From NCBI RefSeq assembly GCF_037113415.1, contig NZ_CP146608.1:1570501-1634500 (forward strand): a stretch of 64,000 nt of DNA, written 5' to 3'. The notes beneath the pieces are model-generated. The model was not told where the DNA came from and made no database searches. It saw only the letters and a program-made list of their open reading frames with translations. Below are positions 8,574 through 17,411 of this stretch, piece after piece. The first letter of the stretch is position 1; the number at the start of each line of letters is the position of its first letter. This stretch comes from Devosia sp. XK-2. Lineage in GTDB: Bacteria; Pseudomonadota; Alphaproteobacteria; Rhizobiales; Devosiaceae. The translations under genes and the position numbers were made by a program.

Positions 8574-10535
8574 ATGGAAGACCGGATGACGTTGGCCGTT
8601 GGAGCGACGAAGCAGCGACCGTCGCGCAAGAACTACTTTGAGAGGCTGTTCGGACCCGACTGGAAAGTGGGTCAGCTCTTCGTGCTGCCAATGGTGCTGA
8701 TCATGGCGCTGTTGATCTTCTGGCCTTTTGTCAACGCCATCTTCATCAGCACCACCTCGTTCAACTATCTGACCGGTGAAACGAACAGCGTCGGCCTGCG
8801 CAACTATCAGCGCCTCTGGACCAATAGCGATTTCCTGCTCTCCATGCAGAACACGATCGTCTTCACATTCTGGTCGCTGCTCTACAAATTCGTCATCGGC
8901 ATGTCCGTTGCCCTTATTCTCAATAGCCGCCTGCCATTCCGCAGCCTGCTCAGCGGCATCATGCTGCTGCCCTGGATCGTGCCCGAAATCGTCACCGCGC
9001 TCGCCTGGAAGAGCATCTACGATCCCATGTTCGGTGGCCTGAACCCCATCCTGCAGGGGGTCGGCATTATTGACCGCCCGCTGGGATGGCTTTCCGATCC
9101 CAACATGGCCATGGGCTCCATCATCTCGGTCAATGTTTGGAAGGGCATCCCCTTTTATGTGCTGCTGCTGCTGGCGGGCTTGAAAGCGGTAGATCGTGAA
9201 CAGATTGAGGCGGCACAGGTGGATGGGGCGAACGCGGTCGAGCGCTTCCGCCATGTCACACTGCCCAGCCTGCGCTACGTCATCGTGGTGACCATGCTCT
9301 TGTCGTTCATCTCGACCTTCAATCAGTTTGGCCTGCCTTTCCTGATGACAGGCGGCGGCCCGAGCGGGGCGACCAAGCTTTATTCCATTCTGGCCTATGA
9401 AAAGGCCATCGGGTCTCTGCAATACGGCCCGGGCATTGCCATTGCCTTCTCCGTCGCACCTCTCATGGCCATTCTCATCTGGCTATTGGCGCGCTTCATG
9501 CGGCATGACGACAAGCGCGATGGCGGGTTCGACGCTCGGCCGGGCTTGGCCGATCGGCTGGTGGCGCTTGGCGGCAAGGGCGTCAATGTGCTGCTCGATA
9601 TCGTCTTCTGGCCCATCAATCTCGCCTTCACCGGTTTCGGTGCGCTGGTCGGCCAATTGCGCCGCGCCACTGGAAGGCCAGCCACGCGCCCCTTGACCAG
9701 CACTGCCGTCCGTCGCGAACTCGGCCCTTGGCTGCGCGTGCTCCTGCTTCTGCCAGTGCTGATCTTTGTAGCTTTTCCATTCTACTGGATCGTAACCACC
9801 TCGCTCAAAACCACTGAGCAGATCAGCCAGCGCGAATCCATTTTCTGGCCCCAGCCGGCGACGTTGGAACAATACCGTTCGCTGGTGCAGGACACGCCAT
9901 TCCTGACCTGGCTATTGAACTCGGCTTTCGTTTCGGCGGCAGCCACAATCATCTCGGTGTCGCTGGCCGCGCTGGCCGCCTACGCCCTGACCAGGCTTCG
10001 GTTCCGCGGCGCGGGCGTGCTGACGACCCTGCTGCTGATCACCTATCTGCTGCCGGGCACTCTGCTGTTCATCCCGCTCTACCAGACGCTGAACTCCATG
10101 GGCATTATCAACACCCACACGGCGCTCATCGTCACCTATCCGACATTCCTCTTGCCCTTCGCCACCTGGGTGTTGATGGGCTATTTCCGCTCCATTCCGG
10201 TGGAGTTGGAGGAAGCCGCGCTCATCGATGGCGCCAGCCGGCTCTATATCTTCTGGCGCATCACCCTGCCTCTGGCAGCGCCGGCCATCCTCTCGGTAAC
10301 GCTGTTTGCTTTCACCAACGCCTGGAACGAATTTCTCTTCGCCTTCGTGTTCATCACCTCCGAGTCGCTGCGCACCCTGCCGATTGGCCTGCAATCGCTG
10401 GTGGTGGGCGACATTCTGCCCTGGGGCAAGCTCATGGCAGCGTCTCTGCTGACGGCCGTGCCCGTGGCTGTGCTCTATGTCTATGCGCAGCGCTTCCTCG
10501 CCGAAGGGCTTACCGTGGGAGCCGTCAAGGGATGA
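8574..10535 (+). CDS. Fused double permease (MalF-like plus MalG-like) of sugar ABC system 1
   Basis: A 653-residue inner-membrane protein that joins the two permeases normally encoded separately. The first half (about 1-305) is MalF/UgpA-like: LFVLPMVLIMALLIFWPFV, then the EAA loop EQIEAAQVDGANAVERF near residue 209. The second half (about 385-653) is MalG/UgpE-like: FPFYWIVTTSLKTTEQI, EAA loop ELEEAALIDGASRLYIFW near 543, and the usual ending AEGLTVGAVKG. EAA loops dock the ATPase. The linker (about 306-385) holds charged residues and one hydrophobic stretch, VLLDIVFWPINLAFTGFGAL. The reading frame is open throughout with good codon use, so I see a real fusion, not a sequencing join. The ATG at 8574 follows GGAG with 7 bases between; a second ATG lies 12 bases on. 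It overlaps the next gene by 4 bases. Confidence 0.88.
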   Translation: MEDRMTLAVGATKQRPSRKNYFERLFGPDWKVGQLFVLPMVLIMALLIFWPFVNAIFISTTSFNYLTGETNSVGLRNYQRLWTNSDFLLSMQNTIVFTFWSLLYKFVIGMSVALILNSRLPFRSLLSGIMLLPWIVPEIVTALAWKSIYDPMFGGLNPILQGVGIIDRPLGWLSDPNMAMGSIISVNVWKGIPFYVLLLLAGLKAVDREQIEAAQVDGANAVERFRHVTLPSLRYVIVVTMLLSFISTFNQFGLPFLMTGGGPSGATKLYSILAYEKAIGSLQYGPGIAIAFSVAPLMAILIWLLARFMRHDDKRDGGFDARPGLADRLVALGGKGVNVLLDIVFWPINLAFTGFGALVGQLRRATGRPATRPLTSTAVRRELGPWLRVLLLLPVLIFVAFPFYWIVTTSLKTTEQISQRESIFWPQPATLEQYRSLVQDTPFLTWLLNSAFVSAAATIISVSLAALAAYALTRLRFRGAGVLTTLLLITYLLPGTLLFIPLYQTLNSMGIINTHTALIVTYPTFLLPFATWVLMGYFRSIPVELEEAALIDGASRLYIFWRITLPLAAPAILSVTLFAFTNAWNEFLFAFVFITSESLRTLPIGLQSLVVGDILPWGKLMAASLLTAVPVAVLYVYAQRFLAEGLTVGAVKG

Positions 10536-11281
10536 GCGCCAAGCGGCTGACTGGGGCGGCGGTCGACCTGGCGACAAGGGAAAATCCTGCCCCATCGGCC
10601 GTCGACGCCATGGTGAGCAATATCAGAGGGCTGATTTCCGATGGCGGCCTGCAGGTGGGGGACAGCCTGCCGACCGAAAAGGAGCTTTGCGAACGCTTCG
10701 ATGCTGGCCGCAACACGGTTCGAGAGGCGATGCGCATCCTCAAGGCCTATGGCATTGTCTCGGTGCGCCCCAAGGTCGGTGCCACAATAATTGACGACCG
10801 GATGGAGCGCGCGCTCGATCTGTTCTCCTTCAATACGCTCGATATTTCGCGCCGCACCTTCAACGACATTCAGGGGTTCAGGAAACTCATCGAGGTCGGT
10901 ACCGTCGATACGCTGTTCGACAACGTCAACGGGCAGAGCATTGTCGATTTGCGCGAGATCAACGAGCGCTTGCGCCGCGCCCAGACCATCTCGGACGCCT
11001 CGGAACAGGATTTCAGTTTCCACCTGCGGCTTGTTTCCATCCTCAACAATCGCGCCGTCCGCGATGTCTACCGCATCATGAAGCCGGTGATCATTCGCAT
11101 CATGGAACGGGCCAAGCAGTTGCGCGACTTCAACGAGGACACAGTCGAGCAGCATGCCGCCATTGTGGACGCGCTCGAGATGCGGGACCGCATTCACTAC
11201 CAATATGCGCTGGTTTCGCATCTGGAACTGGGACTTTGGGCCTTCGAAGAGGAGACGAAGGCCGAACAGGGAGCCTTGTAA
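10532..11281 (+). CDS. GntR-family (FadR subfamily) transcriptional regulator
   Basis: This 249-residue regulator has an N-terminal winged helix (about 25-95: LQVGDSLPTEKELCERFDAG, RNTVREAMRILKAYG, VSVRPKVGAT). A helical FCD ligand domain follows (about 110-240), with DFSFHLRLVSILNN and EQHAAIVDALEMRD. The ATG overlaps the stop of the fused permease (ATGA), so it is translationally coupled to system 1. It also lies 94 bases before the binding protein of system 2, so it could control either. It is related in type, but not closely alike, to the regulator at 4673. The effector is unknown. Confidence 0.9.
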   Translation: MSAKRLTGAAVDLATRENPAPSAVDAMVSNIRGLISDGGLQVGDSLPTEKELCERFDAGRNTVREAMRILKAYGIVSVRPKVGATIIDDRMERALDLFSFNTLDISRRTFNDIQGFRKLIEVGTVDTLFDNVNGQSIVDLREINERLRRAQTISDASEQDFSFHLRLVSILNNRAVRDVYRIMKPVIIRIMERAKQLRDFNEDTVEQHAAIVDALEMRDRIHYQYALVSHLELGLWAFEEETKAEQGAL

Positions 11282-11375
11282 GGCCCCCCGATACGAGTAC
11301 GGGCCGCCAGGTTCGCATGGGATCGGGCCGCCCGAACACGGCGTCATGAAGACGCTTGATTGAGGGAGGACGACT

Positions 11376-12512
11376 ATGAAGACCATGAGTATTGCATCAC
11401 TGGTCGCGGCGAGCATGCTTGCATCGACCAGCCTTTCTATCGCGGGCCCCGAAGTGGTGTCGGGGCCGGGCGCTGACCCGACCTGTTTTGCGCCTTGGAG
11501 CGAGGACACCAAATTCATGCAATGGCCCGCCCAGGAGGGCCCGTACCGGATCGCCATCGTCAATGGTTTCGTCGGCAATACCTGGCGCATCCAGATGATC
11601 AAGACGGCCAAGGCCTTCGCCGAGGACCCGGCGATCAAAGACAAGATCGCCGAGTTCAAGGTGGTCTCGACCGGCACTGACGCCCCCGCCCAGCTCGGCG
11701 CGATCGAGGATTTCATCAACCAGGGCTTTGACGCCATTGTCACCATTGCCGTATCGCCAGATGGCTTCGACCGGGTCATTCGTCTGGCTGATCGCGAAGA
11801 CGTCGTGCTCGTGCCATTTGACAATGTGCTCGACACAGACGCGGTCATGCAGGTGAACGAGGACCAGACCTCCATGGGTCAGCAATGGGCCCAGTTCCTG
11901 ATCGATCAGCTCGCGGCCGAGGGCAAGACGGGCGGCAAGATCCTCGAAGTGCGCGGCCTGGCCGGCAATTCAGTGGACCGGGACCGTTCGGCGGCCATCC
12001 ACGAAACCTTCGCGGCCAGCGGTGGCGACTGGGAGATCGTGGAGGTCGTGGGCAATTGGGATGACGGTACGGCCCAGAAAGTCACCGCCGACGCTATTGC
12101 CGTTCATGGCCAGTTCGATGCTGTCGCCGCGCAGGGCGGCACCACCGGGGTCGTGCAGGCGCTCATCGATGCCAGTCACCCCATGGTGCCGATTGCGGGC
12201 GAATCCGAAAATGGCTTCCGCAAGCTGGTTGCCGAGCATGCTGACGAGGGGTTGAAGGGCATTTCCATTGGCCAGTCGCCGGGCCTGGTAGCCATTGCCA
12301 TGAAGGCTGCCGTGTCGGCGCTCGAAGGCAATATCATGCCGCAATTGATCTCGGTACCCCTGCCGGTCGCGACCTACGATCAGCTCGAGGATGGGGTCAA
12401 TTACTGGTCCGACCTTCCGGACAACTTCTTCACCGTCAACGAATTCCCGCCTTGCGGCGTGAACATTTCCGGCCCTGCGATCATGGCGCAGTCCGAAGCC
12501 GACGTGAAGTAA
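11376..12512 (+). CDS. Periplasmic sugar-binding protein (RbsB/XylF type), system 2
   Basis: This 378-residue binding protein of the periplasmic-binding-protein/LacI fold belongs to a CUT2 importer. It has a Sec signal peptide (residues 1-23, ending SLSIAG). The core runs from YRIAIVNGFVGNTWRIQMI through GAIEDFINQGFDAIVTIAVS and EVRGLAGNSVDRDRSAAIHE to VAAQGGTTGVVQALIDA. These are the alternating strands of the two-lobed fold. GGAGG precedes the ATG at 11376. The ATPase and two permeases follow in the same direction with short spacers, so the four form an operon. The sugar cannot be named. The mature N-terminus (GADPTCFAPWSED) is longer than in RbsB. Confidence 0.9.
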   Translation: MKTMSIASLVAASMLASTSLSIAGPEVVSGPGADPTCFAPWSEDTKFMQWPAQEGPYRIAIVNGFVGNTWRIQMIKTAKAFAEDPAIKDKIAEFKVVSTGTDAPAQLGAIEDFINQGFDAIVTIAVSPDGFDRVIRLADREDVVLVPFDNVLDTDAVMQVNEDQTSMGQQWAQFLIDQLAAEGKTGGKILEVRGLAGNSVDRDRSAAIHETFAASGGDWEIVEVVGNWDDGTAQKVTADAIAVHGQFDAVAAQGGTTGVVQALIDASHPMVPIAGESENGFRKLVAEHADEGLKGISIGQSPGLVAIAMKAAVSALEGNIMPQLISVPLPVATYDQLEDGVNYWSDLPDNFFTVNEFPPCGVNISGPAIMAQSEADVK

Positions 12513-12581
12513 TCGCCAAAGGGGCGGCGCCCGGTGCGGCGCTGCCCCGTACTATGTCCGCCAGCGGAGTGCCATCCCTCT

Positions 12582-14108
12582 ATGTCGAACCAACCCTTTG
12601 TGCAGTTGTCCGGGATCACGAAATATTTCGCCGGCACCCGTGCGCTGGAAAATGTCGACTTTGCCTGCGAACGAGGCTCAATTCACGCCGTTCTGGGAGA
12701 GAATGGTGCGGGCAAATCGACCCTGATCAAGACCATTGCCGGCGTGCTCAAGCCCGATAGCGGCACCATGCATATCGAGGGCCGGGCAGTGAATTTTTCA
12801 AAGCCCGCGGAAGCCAATGCGGCCGGGGTGATCTGCATCTTTCAGGAACTCTCGCTGGTTCCCGACCTGACCGTTGCCGACAATATCAGCCTGGCCGCGC
12901 CGCCGCGCCGCATGGGCATGATCGACGCCCGCGCCCAGCGCCGTTTTGCCGAGGCCATCTTGGCCCGCATCAAATGTGAAGATGTCGATCCCAATGCGCT
13001 GGTGCGCGACCTCTCGTTGTCCAGACGGCAAATGGTTGAAATCGCCAAGGCCCTGGGCAAATCGCCCAAGCTGCTCATTCTGGACGAGGCGACATCGGCC
13101 CTGACGCGCAAGGATGTTGAGACTGTCTATGCGCTGCTCGCCGAGTTGCGCGAGGAGAACGTGGCCAGCCTGTTCATCTCCCATCGCATGAACGAGGTGG
13201 AACGCCTCTGCGACACCCTTTCGGTCTTCCGCAATGGGCGTCACGTGGAAACCTTCGCCAAGGGTGCCAAATCCGATCGCGAGATCGTCCGGCTGATGAT
13301 CGGCAGGGAGGTCGATGGGCAATTTCCGCCCAAGCCCCCGTCTGAGCCGCGTCCCGCCCACCTCCGGATCGAGGACCTGTCCTGGGAAAGGCGTCTCAAG
13401 GGCACGACCCTTTCGGTGGGCAAGGGCGAAATCGTCGGCCTCGGAGGCCTCGATGGACAGGGGCAAAAAGAGCTCATGCTTGCCCTTTTTGGTGTGTTGC
13501 GCGGGGTCGAGGGCAAAGTCGGGGTAGGGGGGCAGTCAGGCGCGCCATCCTCGCCGGCCACCGCCAAACGCGCGCCACGCCGCATCTGTCTCGTGCCCGA
13601 GGATCGCAAGACCGAAGGGCTGATGTTGCCCATGTCGATTGCCGATAACCTCCTGGCCGCCTCCTATGCCCAGGTTTCGCGCGGACCCTTCATCGATCCG
13701 GCCCTGGAGACGCGGGCGGTCGATGCCGCCATTGCCAAATTGCAGATCAAGATCGGCTCACCGCAGGATGCAGTGGCGACGCTTTCGGGCGGCAATCAGC
13801 AGAAAGTGGTCATCGCCAAATGGCTGATGACCGATCCCGAGGTTATTCTCCTCAACGATCCGACCCGCGGTATCGATGTCGGCACCAAGCAGGAAATCTA
13901 CCGTCTCATGCGCGAACTGGCAGACGAGGGCAGGGCAATCCTCTTCTATTCAACCGATTATGCCGAGTTGATCGGCTGCTGCGACAGGGTGGCGATTATG
14001 TATGACGGGGCCATTGTCGCCGAGCTGACCGGCCAGGATATCAACGAGGAAGCCATTATTGGCGCTTCGCTCAATATCGGCACGCCCACCCTGGAGGCCG
14101 TGTCGTGA
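12582..14108 (+). CDS. Sugar ABC transporter double-domain ATPase (RbsA/XylG type), system 2
   Basis: This 508-residue protein carries two ATPase domains in one chain, as usual for CUT2 importers. Domain 1 has Walker A GENGAGKST, signature LSLSRRQMVEIAKAL and Walker B LLILDEATSALT. Domain 2 (from about residue 255) has a Walker A region altered to GGLDGQGQKE, typical for the family. Its signature is LSGGNQQKVVIAKWL and its Walker B ends LLNDPTRGIDVG, where relatives usually have LDEPTRG; the change at the catalytic glutamate means this site may hydrolyse poorly. The ATG at 12582 has GGAG 12 bases before it, a long gap. The 3' end overlaps the first permease by 4 bases. Confidence 0.92.
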   Translation: MSNQPFVQLSGITKYFAGTRALENVDFACERGSIHAVLGENGAGKSTLIKTIAGVLKPDSGTMHIEGRAVNFSKPAEANAAGVICIFQELSLVPDLTVADNISLAAPPRRMGMIDARAQRRFAEAILARIKCEDVDPNALVRDLSLSRRQMVEIAKALGKSPKLLILDEATSALTRKDVETVYALLAELREENVASLFISHRMNEVERLCDTLSVFRNGRHVETFAKGAKSDREIVRLMIGREVDGQFPPKPPSEPRPAHLRIEDLSWERRLKGTTLSVGKGEIVGLGGLDGQGQKELMLALFGVLRGVEGKVGVGGQSGAPSSPATAKRAPRRICLVPEDRKTEGLMLPMSIADNLLAASYAQVSRGPFIDPALETRAVDAAIAKLQIKIGSPQDAVATLSGGNQQKVVIAKWLMTDPEVILLNDPTRGIDVGTKQEIYRLMRELADEGRAILFYSTDYAELIGCCDRVAIMYDGAIVAELTGQDINEEAIIGASLNIGTPTLEAVS

Positions 14109-15154
14109 ACGCCATGATGTCGGCCCTCGGCACCAGCGTCCGGCAGAACCGTGGCTTTTATGGCGCGGTGTTGATGCTGTCCGTCCTCTACCTGATCTAT
14201 AACATCCTGCACCCGCGCGGCTTTTCCACGGCAGTGCTTATTCAGAACGCCAATGAATCGGTGGCCATTGTCTTTGTCGCAATGGCGCAGACCGTTCCCG
14301 TTCTGCTCGGAGGTCTCGATCTGTCGGTGGGCGCCGTCATGACGCTTGCGGCATGTATCGCTTCCGCTCTGGTCAATGGCTCGCCGCTCCAGATCGTCTT
14401 CGGCATCCTGGTGACATTGCTGGCGGGCACTGCCTTTGGCTTCTGCAATGGCCTGATCGTCGTCTATGGGCGACTACAGCCGATCATAGCGACCTTGGCC
14501 ACCGGGGCCATTGCCATGGGTCTGGCTCTGTTTATTCGTCCCAAGCCCGGCGGCGACATCGATGGTGACCTCAACTGGGCGCTAACCAATTCCCTATGGG
14601 ATTTTGTCGACACCTACGGGTTCTTCGACCCCGACGCGGCCTGGTTTGCGCCGGTGTCCTGGATACCCGTGCCGCTCCTCATCATCGTCGTGCTTGGCGT
14701 CTGCGTCTGGTTGCCATTTCGGCGCACCGTCATCGGCCGGACCATTTACGCCATCGGCTCGGCCGAGGGGGCGGCCTATATGTCCGGACTGCCCATCGAC
14801 CGCGCCAAGATTGCTGCCTTCACCCTGGCCGGCTTCTTCGCCGCCTGCGGAGGTCTCTATCTGGCCATCCAGACCGCTTCGGGCAACGCCGATCTCACCC
14901 AGGCTGGGGCCTATACGCTCAATTCCATCGCCGCCGTCGTCCTGGGCGGCACCTCGCTCCTGGGCGGCATAGGGGGTGCAATCGGTTCGATCATCGGCGC
15001 GCTTATTCTTCGCGTCATGTCCTTCTATTTCCGCATCCTCTCGATTGATCCATTGCTGCAGCCCCTGGTCGAGGGTGTGGTGCTGCTCGCCGCTGTCAGC
15101 CTGGGGGCATTCCGCGTGCTGCGCATCAAGAACCGCCTCGAGCTCTTTCGTTAG
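14105..15154 (+). CDS. Sugar ABC transporter permease (RbsC type), system 2, first
   Basis: This 349-residue inner-membrane protein has about ten hydrophobic segments. Family markers are VPVLLGGLDLSVGAVMTLAAC, GFCNGLIVVYGRLQPIIATLATG, GRTIYAIGSAEGAAYMSGL and AVVLGGTSLLGGIGGAIGSIIGA. The start is a GTG that overlaps the ATPase stop (GTGA), with ATG codons 9 and 12 bases further as alternatives. It pairs with the second permease 8 bases downstream, so the channel is probably a heterodimer. The transported sugar is unknown. Confidence 0.9.
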   Translation: MNAMMSALGTSVRQNRGFYGAVLMLSVLYLIYNILHPRGFSTAVLIQNANESVAIVFVAMAQTVPVLLGGLDLSVGAVMTLAACIASALVNGSPLQIVFGILVTLLAGTAFGFCNGLIVVYGRLQPIIATLATGAIAMGLALFIRPKPGGDIDGDLNWALTNSLWDFVDTYGFFDPDAAWFAPVSWIPVPLLIIVVLGVCVWLPFRRTVIGRTIYAIGSAEGAAYMSGLPIDRAKIAAFTLAGFFAACGGLYLAIQTASGNADLTQAGAYTLNSIAAVVLGGTSLLGGIGGAIGSIIGALILRVMSFYFRILSIDPLLQPLVEGVVLLAAVSLGAFRVLRIKNRLELFR

Positions 15155-15162
15155 GAGACGTC

Positions 15163-16125
15163 ATGCAGATCGCCCTCTCGCGTCTTCGGCCCGAAGACAA
15201 ACCCGTGTTCATCTCGGCCGGATTCGTGTTCATTATCCTTATCCTGGGCACCGTCTACACCCTGGCGACCCAGGGCACGGCGCCATTGTTCTCGCCCAAT
15301 TACCTGCTCCAGCAATTGCAGGCAGGCTCATTCCTCGGCATCGTCGCGGCTGGCATGATGATGGTTATCCTATTGGGGCACATCGATCTTTCCATCCCCT
15401 GGACCCTCACCGCCGCCGCCATGATGGCCACCGCGGTCGGCGGCGACCTGGCCCTCCCCACTGGCATTGCCGTCGGCGTCGCCGTGGGCCTGGTCAATGG
15501 CCTCGGCGTCGCCTATCTCCGCATCCCGTCTATGATTTTTACGCTGGGCGTGGACTCGGTCATGCGCGGCCTCATGGTCTGGCATACCGGGGGCTTCGCG
15601 CCGCAGGACCGGGCGACGCCGCTGATGCGAATGCTTGCGGCCGACAAACTGTTTGGCATCCCCGTGGCCATCTTTGTCTGGACAGCCGTCTCCCTTGTCA
15701 TCGTGCTGCTGCTGTCGCGGACCGCGTTCGGACGATCCGTCTACGCCACCGGTAACCGCGAGGCTGCCGCTTATCTTTCGGGCATCAGGACGCGTTGGGT
15801 CATCGTGGGCGCCTTTGTGGCCTCGGGGGTCTGCGCCGCCATCGCCGGCATTCTCCTGGCTGGTTATTCAACCAAGGCCTATCAGGGCATGGGCAATGCC
15901 TATCTGTTGCCGGCACTCGCGGCCGTGGTCATCGGCGGCACCCGCATTCTGGGCGGGCAGGGGCGCTATGTGGGCACGCTGGTCGGCGTTACCCTCATCG
16001 TGCTTCTCAATTCCGTGCTGTCGATCATGCAGATGCCCGAAGCGGGCCGTCAGGTCATCTATGGCAGCGTCATCATCGGCATGCTTCTGGTCTATGGCCG
16101 GGGTAGCCGCAATCTCGGCGGATAA
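15163..16125 (+). CDS. Sugar ABC transporter permease (RbsC type), system 2, second
   Basis: This 320-residue polytopic protein is of the same family as its upstream neighbour, with MVILLGHIDLSIPWTLTAAA, GLVNGLGVAYLRIPSMIFTLG, GRSVYATGNREAAAYLSGI and AAVVIGGTRILGGQGRYVGTL. AGGAGACGTC stands before the ATG. It ends the system 2 operon (binding protein, ATPase, two permeases). The next gene is convergent, 32 bases away. No clear terminator is visible in that short gap. Confidence 0.9.
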   Translation: MQIALSRLRPEDKPVFISAGFVFIILILGTVYTLATQGTAPLFSPNYLLQQLQAGSFLGIVAAGMMMVILLGHIDLSIPWTLTAAAMMATAVGGDLALPTGIAVGVAVGLVNGLGVAYLRIPSMIFTLGVDSVMRGLMVWHTGGFAPQDRATPLMRMLAADKLFGIPVAIFVWTAVSLVIVLLLSRTAFGRSVYATGNREAAAYLSGIRTRWVIVGAFVASGVCAAIAGILLAGYSTKAYQGMGNAYLLPALAAVVIGGTRILGGQGRYVGTLVGVTLIVLLNSVLSIMQMPEAGRQVIYGSVIIGMLLVYGRGSRNLGG

Positions 16126-16157
16126 GGGCCCGGCCGTTCAGTGCCACCCCTAGGCGA

Positions 16158-17315
16158 TCATTCGAACCAGGTCGTCCCGGGATATTGGTGCGCCTTCGCC
16201 ACCTCTTCATTGAGCTCGAGCCCGATACCCGGCCGGTCGCTGATCTTGATCTTGCCATTCTCGATGATCTCGCCGCCATCGGTAATGGTCGACCAATAGT
16301 CGCGGTGGAACCAGTGATATTCCAGCACCAGGAAATTAGGCACCGTGGCGCAGACATGGGCGGACGCCATGGTGCCGATCGGCGAGGAAACATTATGCGG
16401 CGCAAACGGGACCGAATAGAGATCGGCCAGCTCGGCAATCTTGCGGCATTCGGAAAGCCCGCCGCATTTGGGAATGTCGGGCATGATGATGTCGACGGCC
16501 TGCTGCTCGAGCAGCTTGCGGAAGCCATGACGCAGATAGAGATTTTCGCCGGCGCAGATGGGCGTTGACGTGCTGCGGGTGATTTCCGCCATCACGTCGA
16601 TATTTTCAGGCGGTACAGGCTCTTCGAGCCACATCAGCTTGAGCGGTTCGAGGTCGCGCGCCAGCCGGATGGCGCTGTGCTTGTCGAGCCGCGTATGCAG
16701 GTCCGCCGCCACATCGACCGACGGCCCCGCCGCTTCCACAACCATGCTGGCCAGCTCGACCATGCGGTCATGCTCCCAGCGGTTGGGCGTCATGTTGAAC
16801 TTGTCCTTTTCGTACCAGCCGGTCTCGCTGCCCGTATGCCCATAGGCGCGGATGTCCAGGTCGACCTTGAGCGCGCTGAAGCCGGCCTCCAGCACTTCGT
16901 CCACCACCGCCTGAACTTCGCCCATATTCATGCCGGGAGACACTTCGCAGTCGCAATAGACGCGAATGTCGTCGCGAAACTTGCCGCCAAGCAGCTCGTA
17001 GATTGGCACTTTGAGCGCCTTGCCCTTGAGATCCCAGAGCGCAATCTCGATACCCGTCAGCGCGGTAATCAGAGCGCCGGCAAAACCACCTTCGAATACC
17101 AGGCTGCGGCGGATATCCTCAAATATGGCGTCGATGGCGAAAGGATCCCGGCCGATCAGTTTGGCGGCCAACTCCTGCTGGATAATGGCAATGGCCTGAT
17201 GCCCGCCATGGACGCATTCGCCCAGGCCCGTAATGCCCGAATCCGTCTCGATGCGAACCCACAAATGCATGCAATGGCCGCGTGTCGCCGCTGTTTTGAC
17301 GGACGTGATTTTCAC
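16158..17315 (-). CDS. Enolase-superfamily sugar-acid dehydratase (mandelate racemase group)
   Basis: This 385-residue enzyme has an N-terminal capping domain (1-125) and a barrel domain. Candidate active-site residues in the D-galactonate dehydratase (DgoD) arrangement are Lys150 (ALKVD), Asp205 and His207 (AADLH), Glu231 (LEEPV), Glu257 (AGENL), and Asp280 with His307 (MPDIPK, APHNVSSP). The three acids would hold Mg2+. An Asp-x-His at the first ligand and His307 paired with Asp280 suggest dehydration of an acid sugar rather than racemisation; the exact substrate is not predictable. The start is a GTG with GGAGG 6 bases before it. It is the last gene of the minus-strand operon with the importer at 17412-20551, so it probably processes what that importer brings in. 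Confidence 0.85.
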   Translation of the reverse strand: MKITSVKTAATRGHCMHLWVRIETDSGITGLGECVHGGHQAIAIIQQELAAKLIGRDPFAIDAIFEDIRRSLVFEGGFAGALITALTGIEIALWDLKGKALKVPIYELLGGKFRDDIRVYCDCEVSPGMNMGEVQAVVDEVLEAGFSALKVDLDIRAYGHTGSETGWYEKDKFNMTPNRWEHDRMVELASMVVEAAGPSVDVAADLHTRLDKHSAIRLARDLEPLKLMWLEEPVPPENIDVMAEITRSTSTPICAGENLYLRHGFRKLLEQQAVDIIMPDIPKCGGLSECRKIAELADLYSVPFAPHNVSSPIGTMASAHVCATVPNFLVLEYHWFHRDYWSTITDGGEIIENGKIKISDRPGIGLELNEEVAKAHQYPGTTWFE

Positions 17316-17411
17316 AAGGATCCTCCCGGAACTGGCATTGTCTTGTCATTCGTCCGCGCACGATGCCATCGACAATGGCATCGCGGCAGCGGCCCCGTCG
17401 GCATTGGCCTC

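Noticed and set aside
9490..9730. Fused permease as a sequencing error joining two genes
   Set aside because: The linker keeps one frame with ordinary codon use, and no start with a ribosome site stands at the beginning of the second half.
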